DNA from: Candidatus Woesearchaeota archaeon
GTDB taxonomy: Archaea > Nanobdellota > Nanobdellia > Woesearchaeales > UBA119
Length of the DNA: 51,166 nucleotides
Direction: 5' to 3'
Assembly (NCBI GenBank): GCA_030156615.1
Contig: JASGME010000006.1
Location: 1-51,166 of the forward strand
In this document: positions 19,337 through 28,108 of the stretch, in pieces
Layout of the letters: every line of letters begins with the position of its first letter
Position numbering within the stretch: the stretch's first letter is position 1
Position numbers and translations under genes: made by a program
Notes under the pieces: model-generated
What the model saw: the letters and a program-made list of their open reading frames with translations, nothing else
Database searches by the model: none
What the model was told of the DNA's origin: nothing

Positions 19337-20317
19337 TTAATTGTTTTTAAAATTTCTTTGATGAAAATCATATGCTGAGGAAGCAGCAATAGCTCCTTCT
19401 GATGCCCCAACAATCAGTTGTTTTAGACCAGCCGAAGCTGTATTCACATCGCCAGCAGAATACACCCCTTGGACATTTGTTCTCATAGCTTCATCAACAA
19501 TTATGTAGCCGGAATCATCTGTCTTAACGCCTATTGATTTCGCTAAATCAGATGATGGCTCTGAACCTATCTCAACGAAAAGGCCATCTAAGTCTATGCT
19601 AGCTCCATTGTCAAGCCTGACGCCTTGAAGCATTTTGTCCCCGAGAAGTTCTACAACATTCGCATTATATATTATTTCAACTTTCTCGTCTTCTTCAAGA
19701 AGTTTTCTCCAGTATGGTTCGCATCTCAATGTATCTCTTCTATAGATGAGATAGACTTTTGAAGCATATTTTGAGAGCAGCATTGCAGAGAATGCTGCTG
19801 TATTCGAGCCTCCAATCACTCCAACAATTTTATCTTTGTAGAAAAAGGCATCACAGGTGGCACAATGAGATATTCCTTTCCCGAAGAATTCCTCTTCCTT
19901 TGGAAGACCTAGTCTCCTTCTATGAGTCCCTGTAGCAATAATAATCTGTCTTGATTTATACTCTTCGCTGGTTGTGCTTTTTAACAGGAAGAAATCTTCT
20001 TTTTTTTCTATGCTTTTGATTTCTGCATCAATGATTAATGCGCCATAATATGATGCTTGTTTAAGAACCCTTTGCATTAAATCATAGCCAGAGATTCTTA
20101 TAAAGCCCGGATAATTTTCAACCATTGTGCTATCTATTATCGCTCCTCCTCTTAATGCAGTAAAAACTGCCGTCTTCATCATATATCTGCCTGTATAAAT
20201 AGCTGCAGAGGCACCTGCTATTCCTCCACCAATTATTGAAACATCCAATAGTTCATCAGAAGAAGGATGCTTGATTGCAGGCTCTGAAAATTCATCTTTA
20301 TCTTTTTGATTATTCAT
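19337..20317 (-). CDS. trxB: Thioredoxin reductase
   Basis: GGGIAGASAAIYTGR, CATCDAFFY redox motif, GVIGGSNTAAFSA, YSAGDVNTASAGLKQLIVGASEGA. Confidence 0.95.
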   Translation of the reverse strand: MNNQKDKDEFSEPAIKHPSSDELLDVSIIGGGIAGASAAIYTGRYMMKTAVFTALRGGAIIDSTMVENYPGFIRISGYDLMQRVLKQASYYGALIIDAEIKSIEKKEDFFLLKSTTSEEYKSRQIIIATGTHRRRLGLPKEEEFFGKGISHCATCDAFFYKDKIVGVIGGSNTAAFSAMLLSKYASKVYLIYRRDTLRCEPYWRKLLEEDEKVEIIYNANVVELLGDKMLQGVRLDNGASIDLDGLFVEIGSEPSSDLAKSIGVKTDDSGYIIVDEAMRTNVQGVYSAGDVNTASAGLKQLIVGASEGAIAASSAYDFHQRNFKNN

Positions 20318-20332
20318 ATTATCACCTTTTAT

Positions 20333-20569
20333 TTAATCAAGTCCCAGGTATCTCTTTATTCTAGGGAGATCAAAGCCTATGACGATATTGCCATCTATGT
20401 CTATTACTGGCACACCTGTTTGACCTGACTTTTGTATCATTTCCATTGCTGCCTCTCTGTCCCTTGACACATCTATGTCTTCAAAGGGGATGTTATTCTG
20501 TGCTAAAAATTCCTTTGTCATTGCACAATATGGACAATTTGGTGTTGAATAAACCTTTACATCTGTCAT
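20333..20569 (-). CDS. Glutaredoxin-like protein (NrdH/YruB type)
   Basis: MTDVKVYSTPNCPYCAMTKEFL, TGVPVIDIDGNIVIGFD; start probably at MTDV rather than MRHR (track start 20590). Confidence 0.9.
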   Translation of the reverse strand: MTDVKVYSTPNCPYCAMTKEFLAQNNIPFEDIDVSRDREAAMEMIQKSGQTGVPVIDIDGNIVIGFDLPRIKRYLGLD

Positions 20570-20570
20570 T

Positions 20571-20915
20571 TTAAACCTCCGATGCCTCATTCTTTAAGGC
20601 ATCATTTATCTTTGTCTTTAACCTTTCTTCATCAAGGAACCCAACGGATTCTAAAAGTACTCCATTCTTTGGATGGATCAATAGCAATGTCGGGATTGCT
20701 CTTATATCATAACGGGATGCGAGCTCATCATTTGACTCAACATCTATTGAAACGAAATCAATCTTCTCCTTTAAATCTTTATCAAGAGAGAGCTTCTCCA
20801 AAATTGGCTTTATCATCTGACATGGAGCACACCATTCTGCCCAAAAATCAACCAACACTGGCTTTTCAGTTGTTTCAAGCATTTCATCAAATTCCTTCGC
20901 ATTCAATTCTTTCAT
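20571..20915 (-). CDS. trxA: Thioredoxin
   Basis: VLVDFWAEWCAPCQMIKPILE, IRAIPTLLL. Confidence 0.95.
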   Translation of the reverse strand: MKELNAKEFDEMLETTEKPVLVDFWAEWCAPCQMIKPILEKLSLDKDLKEKIDFVSIDVESNDELASRYDIRAIPTLLLIHPKNGVLLESVGFLDEERLKTKINDALKNEASEV

Positions 20916-21044
20916 ATTATCATCTCTTAGTTTTTTAGCTTTCTATTATGTGTTAAAAAGCAGATGTGAATTTGGACATCATAACTGGTTTATATATTTA
21001 ATTGTAGTGTGAAAAAAACAACCTAAGAAATCACATTTCTTTTT

Positions 21045-23489
21045 TCAGTATGAAAAGATTGTTGTTGCACCTTCATTCTTTGAAATCCTTATGATTTTAT
21101 CCACATAACTTTCCATCTTTGATTCATGACTTACTATGATTATCTGGCGCATCTCTAATGCATCCAAGATATCTCTTACCTTATCTAATTGTTCTGATGA
21201 GAAGCCGTCTGTTGGCTCATCAAGGATTAGCAAATCTTTTGTGTTTACATTATTTGCAACATCGTTAATTACTTTGTTGAGGGCAAGCCTGTATGCCAGG
21301 GCAACAGATGTCTTTTCCCCGCCGGAAAGTGATGTTATATCTGAATCATAATCATTAATTCTTATTCTCGGCGAGAATTCATCATCTATGGTGCATTGAA
21401 TATCTTCTGATTCAACAAGCTGGTCAAACCATTCTTCAAAGGCTTGGCTAAACTCAAAGAGAATCTTTGAAAGGACTGATGTTTCAATGGACTGGGCTAT
21501 TGAAGGCAATATATCTGAGAAAAAGTCTTCATATGCTTTTAATTTTTGAGCCTCTGCTTTTGACTTTTCTTTTTTATCTATTTCATCGTTTAGCTTGCTT
21601 AATGATTCTTTATGAAAGTTTATGAATGATGATGCCTGCGTTATCTTTTCCTTTATTGAATCTGCTTTATCTTTATATTCAGCAAGTTCATCCCGTTTAT
21701 GCTTCTTTTCTTCGTGCTGTTTTGCTAATGCCTCTTTCATTGAATTTAGCTCCTGAATCTCCTGATTGCTCTTTGAGAGCTCTTCAGAAAGCTTTGCTAT
21801 TTCTTCTTTGTTTTTCTTTATCAATTCTTGCTTAAAGGTTATTTTTTCTTCTATTGATTCCCTCAATAGTTCTTCTTCAACTAATTGCTTTAATCTTTCA
21901 AGTTCTTTTTTCCTTGATTCAAAATCATATGCTTTAACATCTGAAATCTCTTTTATCTGATTCTTGATTGAGTTGATTTGCTCATGAAGAATTGATGCCT
22001 TTTGCTCGTTTTCATTTGAATTTGATTTCAATAATGATAACTGCTCGTTGTATGATGATATTGAGGCTTCCTGTTTCTCTTGTTCTCTTATTTCTTCTTC
22101 TATCTGCTCTATTGCTGAATCTATTGATGTTAATGATTCGTTTAAACCTTTTATTTCCTGCTCTGCTTTTTCCTGTCTCTTTTCTTCATTCGTGATTAAT
22201 GAGCTTTTATGTTCAGTTGTTAATGGTTGCTTGCACAAGGGGCAGGTGCTATTGTCTTTTATTGCTTCAATGGATTCTTTTGACTGGGCTATTGTTTGCT
22301 TCAGCATTGAGAGCTTCCTAAACACATTATCTCTCTTTTGTTTGTAACTTAACAATTTTTTATTAAGTTCTTCTTTATCTTTTAATTTTGATTTCAATTC
22401 AGCAATCTTATCTTCAATGTCTTGTATTTTTTTGTCTATCTTTTGCTTATCAAGAGTTATTGACGAGAGCTGCTGCTCTGCATTATTCTCTGTTTCTTCA
22501 AGATGCTTCAGCCTCAGCCTCTTTTGTTCCATTGAATTGTATTCCTGCTCTAAATCAGATATCTTTTTCTTTAAATCATTCTTATCGTGTTTTTCTATCT
22601 TTGCCAATTGTTTCATTGCTTCATCAATCTCTTTATTCAGGGATTGGGAAAGAGTTTCCATCTCTTCCTTTTTCTTCTTGTTCTGCTCTATTGTTTTAAA
22701 TGCATATTCATACTTGGTATTCAACTCATAACTCCTTGATTCAATTGAGCTTAACTCTTTCTCTAATGCTTCAAACTCAAGCAGCTTTGGTTTTATGCTT
22801 TCAAGTTGTTTCTCAAGTTCTTCTTTTTGCCCTAACATTTCATTGAGTTTTTCATCAGTCTCATTCTTTTGTTTTTTCTTCTCTTCTAAATCAGAGGCAT
22901 AGCCCTCTAATTCTTTTCTTTTTTCTCTTAAATCCTTTCTTAGAATTTCTGAGTTTTCTATAACATGCTTGTATTTGTCAAGCTGGAACAGCTTTCTTAT
23001 GATGTCTTTTCTCTCTTCTGGATTCATATATATGATTTCACGCATCTGTTCCTGAGGTGTATAAACTGTATAACGAAAGAAGAGGGTTTTGTAGCTGCTC
23101 ACCAATGATTCTGAATAGCCAAGGATTTGCAGGATTTTTGACTTAAGCTCAATTGGGGAAAGTTCATACTTTATGCCATCTTCAATGATATAGCCATTTG
23201 ACTGGGAAACGCTGTTGCCATTCCTCTTAAGAGTTCTTTTTATTATGTATTCTTTATTCTGACACTCAAACTTCAGGGAGACTGAGCCTGAATTTGAACC
23301 ATTGCGGAGCAAGGATGCTCCATTTAAGGAGCCCCTTATTAAACCAAATAGGGCGAATTCTGCTGCAAGAAGAATGCTTGATTTGCCTGCTCCTATGTCC
23401 CCTGAAAGCAGAACCTTCCCTTCAGGAAAAGAGATATTTGCTTTGATATAGCTTCTTATATTCCTAATGGTGAGCTCTTTTATAATCAT
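21045..23489 (-). CDS. rad50: Rad50-like SMC ATPase
   Basis: GDIGAGKSSILLAAEFALFG, long coiled coil with zinc hook STCPLCKQPL, LSGGEKTSVALAYRLAL signature, LLILDEPTDGFS. Confidence 0.92.
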   Translation of the reverse strand: MIIKELTIRNIRSYIKANISFPEGKVLLSGDIGAGKSSILLAAEFALFGLIRGSLNGASLLRNGSNSGSVSLKFECQNKEYIIKRTLKRNGNSVSQSNGYIIEDGIKYELSPIELKSKILQILGYSESLVSSYKTLFFRYTVYTPQEQMREIIYMNPEERKDIIRKLFQLDKYKHVIENSEILRKDLREKRKELEGYASDLEEKKKQKNETDEKLNEMLGQKEELEKQLESIKPKLLEFEALEKELSSIESRSYELNTKYEYAFKTIEQNKKKKEEMETLSQSLNKEIDEAMKQLAKIEKHDKNDLKKKISDLEQEYNSMEQKRLRLKHLEETENNAEQQLSSITLDKQKIDKKIQDIEDKIAELKSKLKDKEELNKKLLSYKQKRDNVFRKLSMLKQTIAQSKESIEAIKDNSTCPLCKQPLTTEHKSSLITNEEKRQEKAEQEIKGLNESLTSIDSAIEQIEEEIREQEKQEASISSYNEQLSLLKSNSNENEQKASILHEQINSIKNQIKEISDVKAYDFESRKKELERLKQLVEEELLRESIEEKITFKQELIKKNKEEIAKLSEELSKSNQEIQELNSMKEALAKQHEEKKHKRDELAEYKDKADSIKEKITQASSFINFHKESLSKLNDEIDKKEKSKAEAQKLKAYEDFFSDILPSIAQSIETSVLSKILFEFSQAFEEWFDQLVESEDIQCTIDDEFSPRIRINDYDSDITSLSGGEKTSVALAYRLALNKVINDVANNVNTKDLLILDEPTDGFSSEQLDKVRDILDALEMRQIIIVSHESKMESYVDKIIRISKNEGATTIFSY

Positions 23490-23623
23490 ATGATTAGTAT
23501 TTTTTTAATCTATAAAAAGATTGTTGATGAAATTCAGAAGCTGGGATTTTTTGCTCTATTTCAGCTAAATTTCCGAAATCTTTATTAACTAATCTTTCAA
23601 TTTTAATAAGAGGTGGTTTAAAA

Positions 23624-23902
23624 ATGCAAAAATTGAATAAAATTGGAGTTTTGTCAGTAGCGAAGGTAAATGCAGTTATAGGTGCGATACTGGGGTTAAT
23701 TTGGGGAATTTTTGCTGCAATTACTGGGACGAGTTTTGCTGTTCTCGGAGGATTAGGATTTATGGCCGGATTGGGTCTTTGGTCGATCATAGTATTTCCA
23801 ATCATATATGCTCTTATAGGTTTTATTGGAGGAGTTATCGGCGCTTTCCTATACAATTTAGTCGCAGGATGGATTGGCGGAATTGAAATAGAACTTAAGT
23901 AA
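23624..23902 (+). CDS. Small hydrophobic Gly-rich membrane protein
   Basis: 92 aa with two TM segments; SD GAGGTGG upstream. Confidence 0.6.
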   Translation: MQKLNKIGVLSVAKVNAVIGAILGLIWGIFAAITGTSFAVLGGLGFMAGLGLWSIIVFPIIYALIGFIGGVIGAFLYNLVAGWIGGIEIELK

Positions 23903-23933
23903 GTCTATATATCTTCATATTTTTTATTGGTTT

Positions 23934-23961
23934 AAAATCCCGCCCTTTAGGGCGGATTTTT
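23934..23961. terminator. GC-rich hairpin terminator-like element
   Basis: AAAATCCCGCCCT-TT-AGGGCGGATTTT stem with one bulged C, followed by T-rich sequence. Confidence 0.65.
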
Positions 23962-24060
23962 ATTCTTTTTAAAAGATTGTTTATCTGTAACAGTTATACA
24001 AAGTTTCCAGCATTCTCTTTCATTATTTTATTTGCTTCTTCTAACAGAAATTGATGAAAT

Positions 24061-24134
24061 GGGGCCGCCGAGATTTGAACTCGGGTTGCCAACGCCCCAG
24101 GCTGGTATGATAGTCCAAGCTACACTACGGCCCC
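24061..24134 (-). tRNA. tRNA-Pro (GGG)
   Basis: Minus-strand GGGGCCG...CCAGC-CTGGGGC-GTTGG...CCGAGTTCAAATCTCGG-CGGCCCC. Confidence 0.92.
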
Positions 24135-24302
24135 TATATGTTTCATTCTAAGACTAAGATGTGAATATTGATAAGAATTATCTTATATTTATATTTGATG
24201 CTTAATCTAAACTAGAGCTAACTTTGTTGGCGTTATCAGCGGGAATTTCTTTACGGCTACACAACAGAAAAACTTATAAATAATGTAGACGTATATTTTT
24301 TA

Positions 24303-25202
24303 ATGGCATATACTGAAATTAAAGAAAAGGGCAGGAAGAAGTATTATTATAGAGTTAAATCCATAAGGGTTGATTCTAAAGTAAAGAAAAAAAGAGTTTA
24401 TCTTGGAGTCAATCTAAACAAGTGGGAACTTTCAGAAAAAGAAAAGCAAGCAGATAAAGAGCTAATGTTGCTAACTTCTCTTCTAACTGAAAAAGAGATA
24501 AAAGAACTTGAAGAAATAAAAAGGCATTATCTTAAAGAACCAAGAGAAAACTGGGAAAATCGCTATGAGGCTTTCTGCTCATTATTTACATATAACTCAA
24601 CAGCGATAGAGGGCAATACTTTAACACTGCAGGAAACGGCTATGCTTTTATTTGAAAAACAAGTTCCAAGAAAATCTTTAAGAGAGATCAATGAAGTTTT
24701 AAACCATAAAGAAGCCTTTGACTTTATACTAAAAACAAAAGAAGATATTTCTAAAAAACTTATATTGAAATTGCATGAAATTATTGTAAAAAATACTTTA
24801 AAACCGGAATTTGAGAAACAGATAGGCAAATATAGAGAAGTTCAGGTTTATATCAGGGGAGCAGAATGGATTCCTCCAAGACCAGAAGAAGTGCCAAAAG
24901 AAATGAAAGCTTTGCTTACATGGTACTCTAAAAACAAAAGAAAACTACATCCATTAGTCCTAGCAAGTTATTTTCATTCTGCATTTGAGGGGATACACCC
25001 CTTTGTTGATGGAAATGGCAGGGTCGGAAGGCTTTTAATGAATTTTATCTTGTATAAAAATAACTATCCTATGATAAACATTCCAAATGCAAAAAAACAT
25101 TTATATTATAAAGTGTTGGAAGAAGCGCAACTAAAAGGAAATTTAAGGCCTTTTCTGGATTTTCTTATGAAATTATTGAAAGAAGAAAAAATAAGATTTT
25201 AA
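24303..25202 (+). CDS. Fic family protein (putative AMPylator)
   Basis: HPFVDGNGRVGRLLMN Fic core motif; upstream TAIEGNTLT inhibitory-helix-like motif. Confidence 0.93.
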   Translation: MAYTEIKEKGRKKYYYRVKSIRVDSKVKKKRVYLGVNLNKWELSEKEKQADKELMLLTSLLTEKEIKELEEIKRHYLKEPRENWENRYEAFCSLFTYNSTAIEGNTLTLQETAMLLFEKQVPRKSLREINEVLNHKEAFDFILKTKEDISKKLILKLHEIIVKNTLKPEFEKQIGKYREVQVYIRGAEWIPPRPEEVPKEMKALLTWYSKNKRKLHPLVLASYFHSAFEGIHPFVDGNGRVGRLLMNFILYKNNYPMINIPNAKKHLYYKVLEEAQLKGNLRPFLDFLMKLLKEEKIRF

Positions 25203-25405
25203 TAAGTCCACATCTCTTATTGCCATTAAGATGTTGTAGACGTAAAATTATCTCCAATCATGCTATTGATTTTTGACTTGGCGATAACAGAGATTTCCTG
25301 CTTAGGTAGATCCTTCTAAAGGAGATTTAAAAAATCATGTGGTTTTTCTAAATGCAGAAAGATTCATACAAGCAGTCTTAAAAAATGGATAAAATCTTTA
25401 AAAAT

Positions 25406-25798
25406 CTAACCTTTTTTGGTTTTTTTAAGAGCTCTCTCAAGGCTTCTTTGAATGTCTACAAAGTATTTCCCTTCCTCAACTTTGTATATGACTGGCTCGC
25501 CCTTGAAAAGCCTGACTAAATCAATCTCGTATTCGCCCGGCTTGGGAATCCTTATTGCTTCTAAATCAAGAACAACTGAGTTGTCTTTAAGCCTTTCTTC
25601 TCCTATCAGCTCAGAGATATCCTTTTCAATCTGATTCTTTTCTTTCTGGCTTAGATTATTGTGGATTTCTTTTAGTTCTTCCAGCCTTTCTTTTTTTATG
25701 TAGAAAAAAAGGCGAGAACCGCATACATCGCAGCCTTTTAATATCTGCTCAGAACCATCTTCAAATATCTTACCGCAATGAACGCATTGGTGTGGCAT
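25406..25798 (-). CDS. OapC/ArvC family zinc-ribbon protein
   Basis: MPHQCVHCGKIFEDGSEQILKGCDVCGSRLFFYIKKE zinc ribbon; adjacency to OapB- and OapA-like ORFs. Confidence 0.82.
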   Translation of the reverse strand: MPHQCVHCGKIFEDGSEQILKGCDVCGSRLFFYIKKERLEELKEIHNNLSQKEKNQIEKDISELIGEERLKDNSVVLDLEAIRIPKPGEYEIDLVRLFKGEPVIYKVEEGKYFVDIQRSLERALKKTKKG

Positions 25799-26220
25799 TA
25801 TCTTTTTCTCCTGCTCTTTTTATTTGATGTGCTTTTACGAGAGGAATTCGAGGTATATATCTGAATCTTGTGCGGGTCTTTCTTTATTTCCTTTACAATA
25901 GAAGCAGGGCCGATTATTGTAAGGCCTTGGGAATCTCCAACGATTGCATTTATGAACTTTAGCTTTAATGCTGAAAACAGGTTTTTCTTTTCTTCAGAAT
26001 CGTTTGGATAGATTACTGCCAGCTCAATGCCTTTGAATTCCTTGTTTATCTCTTCCATCGTTGCCTTAATAAGCTCTGCCTCTTCTTCTTTCTTAAGCCT
26101 GCCCTGCAGGACTACAATCTTTTCTTCTTTTGCAAGATTGAGAAGCTTTCTTATCCTGCCAACTGACGAAAGGTTTGCTATTTCCGAATATGGAACGAAT
26201 TCTAGGGTTAACATTTTCAC
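25798..26220 (-). CDS. OapB/ArvB family protein (DUF2073)
   Basis: LSSVGRIRKLLNLAKEEKIVVLQGRLKKEEEAELIKATMEEI; basic tail; operon position. Confidence 0.8.
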   Translation of the reverse strand: MKMLTLEFVPYSEIANLSSVGRIRKLLNLAKEEKIVVLQGRLKKEEEAELIKATMEEINKEFKGIELAVIYPNDSEEKKNLFSALKLKFINAIVGDSQGLTIIGPASIVKEIKKDPHKIQIYTSNSSRKSTSNKKSRRKR

Positions 26221-26846
26221 ACTAGGTTGAATAGTTCTTCATAAAAATCTGCAATATTATCGCCGCGCTTTGCAGATATGCCTATTACTTTATATTGTGG
26301 AAAAGCAGATTCTATTTTACTAACATCTGCCTTTTTCAAATCAATCTTGTTGGCAACAATCAAGAGCGGGATTTTTCTTGCTTGAAGATTTCCAATGATT
26401 GTAAGATTTACTTGTGTATAAGGGTCTTTTGTAGCATCAAGAACAATTACTACTGCATCCATATTATCAAGCCATTTTATTGCTTCAATAACTCCTTTAG
26501 TGGCTTCCTTTGCTCTTTCTTTAGCATCATCTTCTTTAAGGCCATCCTTTAAGAAATCTTCATAATCTATTCTTGTGGCTATGCCCGGTGTATCTACGAG
26601 GTTGAAAGAGAGCTCTTTGTTCCCTGATTTTATATGAACCTCTTCTTTTATCTGAATTTCTCGGGTCTCATGAGGAACTTTTGAAACCGAGCCCATCTCC
26701 TCGCCGAGCCAGTCCTTACATATCCTGTTTGCCAGTGTTGTCTTTCCACCATTTGGAGGACCATAGAGACCGAGCTTGATATGCTTTTTCTTCTTGAACA
26801 GATTAGAGAATAATTTCCTCATCCATATTTTAAAACTAAAAGCCAT
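26217..26846 (-). CDS. Era/Ras-like small GTPase, OapA/ArvA family
   Basis: LGLYGPPNGGKTTLANRI P-loop, LVDTPGIA, VANKIDL, GISAKRGDNI. Confidence 0.88.
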   Translation of the reverse strand: MAFSFKIWMRKLFSNLFKKKKHIKLGLYGPPNGGKTTLANRICKDWLGEEMGSVSKVPHETREIQIKEEVHIKSGNKELSFNLVDTPGIATRIDYEDFLKDGLKEDDAKERAKEATKGVIEAIKWLDNMDAVVIVLDATKDPYTQVNLTIIGNLQARKIPLLIVANKIDLKKADVSKIESAFPQYKVIGISAKRGDNIADFYEELFNLV

Positions 26847-26893
26847 AGTTTTTGTTCTTTCTAATAGCTTTATAAATTTTTCTTTTCAGAGCA

Positions 26894-28063
26894 TTAAAGA
26901 AACATTATGCTTTTGAATAGTCTTATTGCTTCTTTTATATCTTCTTCAGAGACCGTTTTTGATAATCTCATTCTTGCAATTGCCTTTGCTATCCTAACGA
27001 CTCCTTTAACTTGTCTTAGCGATGGCTCAACTATCATATTGTCTCCATGCTCAAATAGTTCTCTTGCAAATTCCTTTACATAAGGGTCTAGTGAGCTTGG
27101 AAAATCTACATTTAATTCCCTTGCATATGCTATAAATTCCTTTATGAAATCTAAATCTTTTTGACTCAAAGGATTATCTTTTTCTCTTATTGAGGAGGCT
27201 GCGATCTCTGCAAACTTTTTTGCATCCGGCTTGAACATAACTGCAAGGATATGAAATCTTGAGAGAAGGGCAGAATCAAAAGGGATTTGTGTTTTGATTA
27301 GTCTTGGAGATTTGCCTAAAAGGACTTTGCCCTTTGGATTTGCTGTTGCTGCTAGGCATACATTTGCTGATAGTACTTTGTGCATATCTCCTTTGTCATA
27401 AGTGATAAAGCCTTTTTCCATTGCATTATAAAGCGCGCCTAAATCATCTTGTTTTATGAGGTTTAATTCATCTATTGCACATATGCCTCCGTTAGCCAAT
27501 GGGAGCAGGCCCTTTACTAGTTTTTTTCCTGAGAATGTCATTGATAGGCCTGCCTTGCTAATCCCTGAACCGAGTCCAAAACTTCCAATGGGGCTTAACT
27601 CGTAAGAGCTCCTGATTAATTCGGTTTTTCCTACTGCCGGGTCTCCTATAAGAAGGATATGTAGTCTTTCTGTTGAGAATAATTGAATCGCCAATATCTT
27701 TTTTATGTCCTCAAAGCCTATGATATTTGGTGCAATAAGAGAAGGAAACTTTTCTATTGCTTCTCTTGAAAATGCTTCAAAGGCTTTTCTTCTTGCAGCC
27801 CTCTCTATTTTTTGATTCAGGTATGAAATTCTTTCTTTTGTCTCTTCATCTTCTATCTTTTGCAATATTTGTGGGTATGAGAATTTAATAGATATAAATT
27901 GTGAAAGGCCGAGGTCTTGATGAAAAACAGATGCCTGATTCTTTTTAATGAGCTTTTTAACTTCATTAACTTCTTCCTCGGAAAGAAAAGGAATCAACGA
28001 CTGGAGCTCTTCCTTCTTCTTTGCTGATAAAGGAAGAATAGATTTTAATTTGCTTAGTTTCAT
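26894..28063 (-). CDS. MCM-like AAA+ ATPase lacking the N-terminal OB domain
   Basis: IAPNIIGFEDIKKILAIQLF, GDPAVGKTEL, GGICAIDELNLIKQDDLGALYNAMEKG, LAATANPKG, LLSRF. Confidence 0.8.
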   Translation of the reverse strand: MKLSKLKSILPLSAKKKEELQSLIPFLSEEEVNEVKKLIKKNQASVFHQDLGLSQFISIKFSYPQILQKIEDEETKERISYLNQKIERAARRKAFEAFSREAIEKFPSLIAPNIIGFEDIKKILAIQLFSTERLHILLIGDPAVGKTELIRSSYELSPIGSFGLGSGISKAGLSMTFSGKKLVKGLLPLANGGICAIDELNLIKQDDLGALYNAMEKGFITYDKGDMHKVLSANVCLAATANPKGKVLLGKSPRLIKTQIPFDSALLSRFHILAVMFKPDAKKFAEIAASSIREKDNPLSQKDLDFIKEFIAYARELNVDFPSSLDPYVKEFARELFEHGDNMIVEPSLRQVKGVVRIAKAIARMRLSKTVSEEDIKEAIRLFKSIMFL

Positions 28064-28108
28064 CTTGTTAAAGCATTATTTGTTATTTATTAAGTTTGGC
28101 TTTTGCTT

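Noticed and set aside
22048-22731. Several plus-strand ORFs within the Rad50 region
   Set aside because: Ser/Phe/Leu-rich antisense shadows of the coiled-coil coding sequence
24226-25290. Similar TTGGCG-containing boxes on both sides of the Fic gene
   Set aside because: Only about 6 bp convincingly match and orientation is ambiguous; not distinguishable from chance
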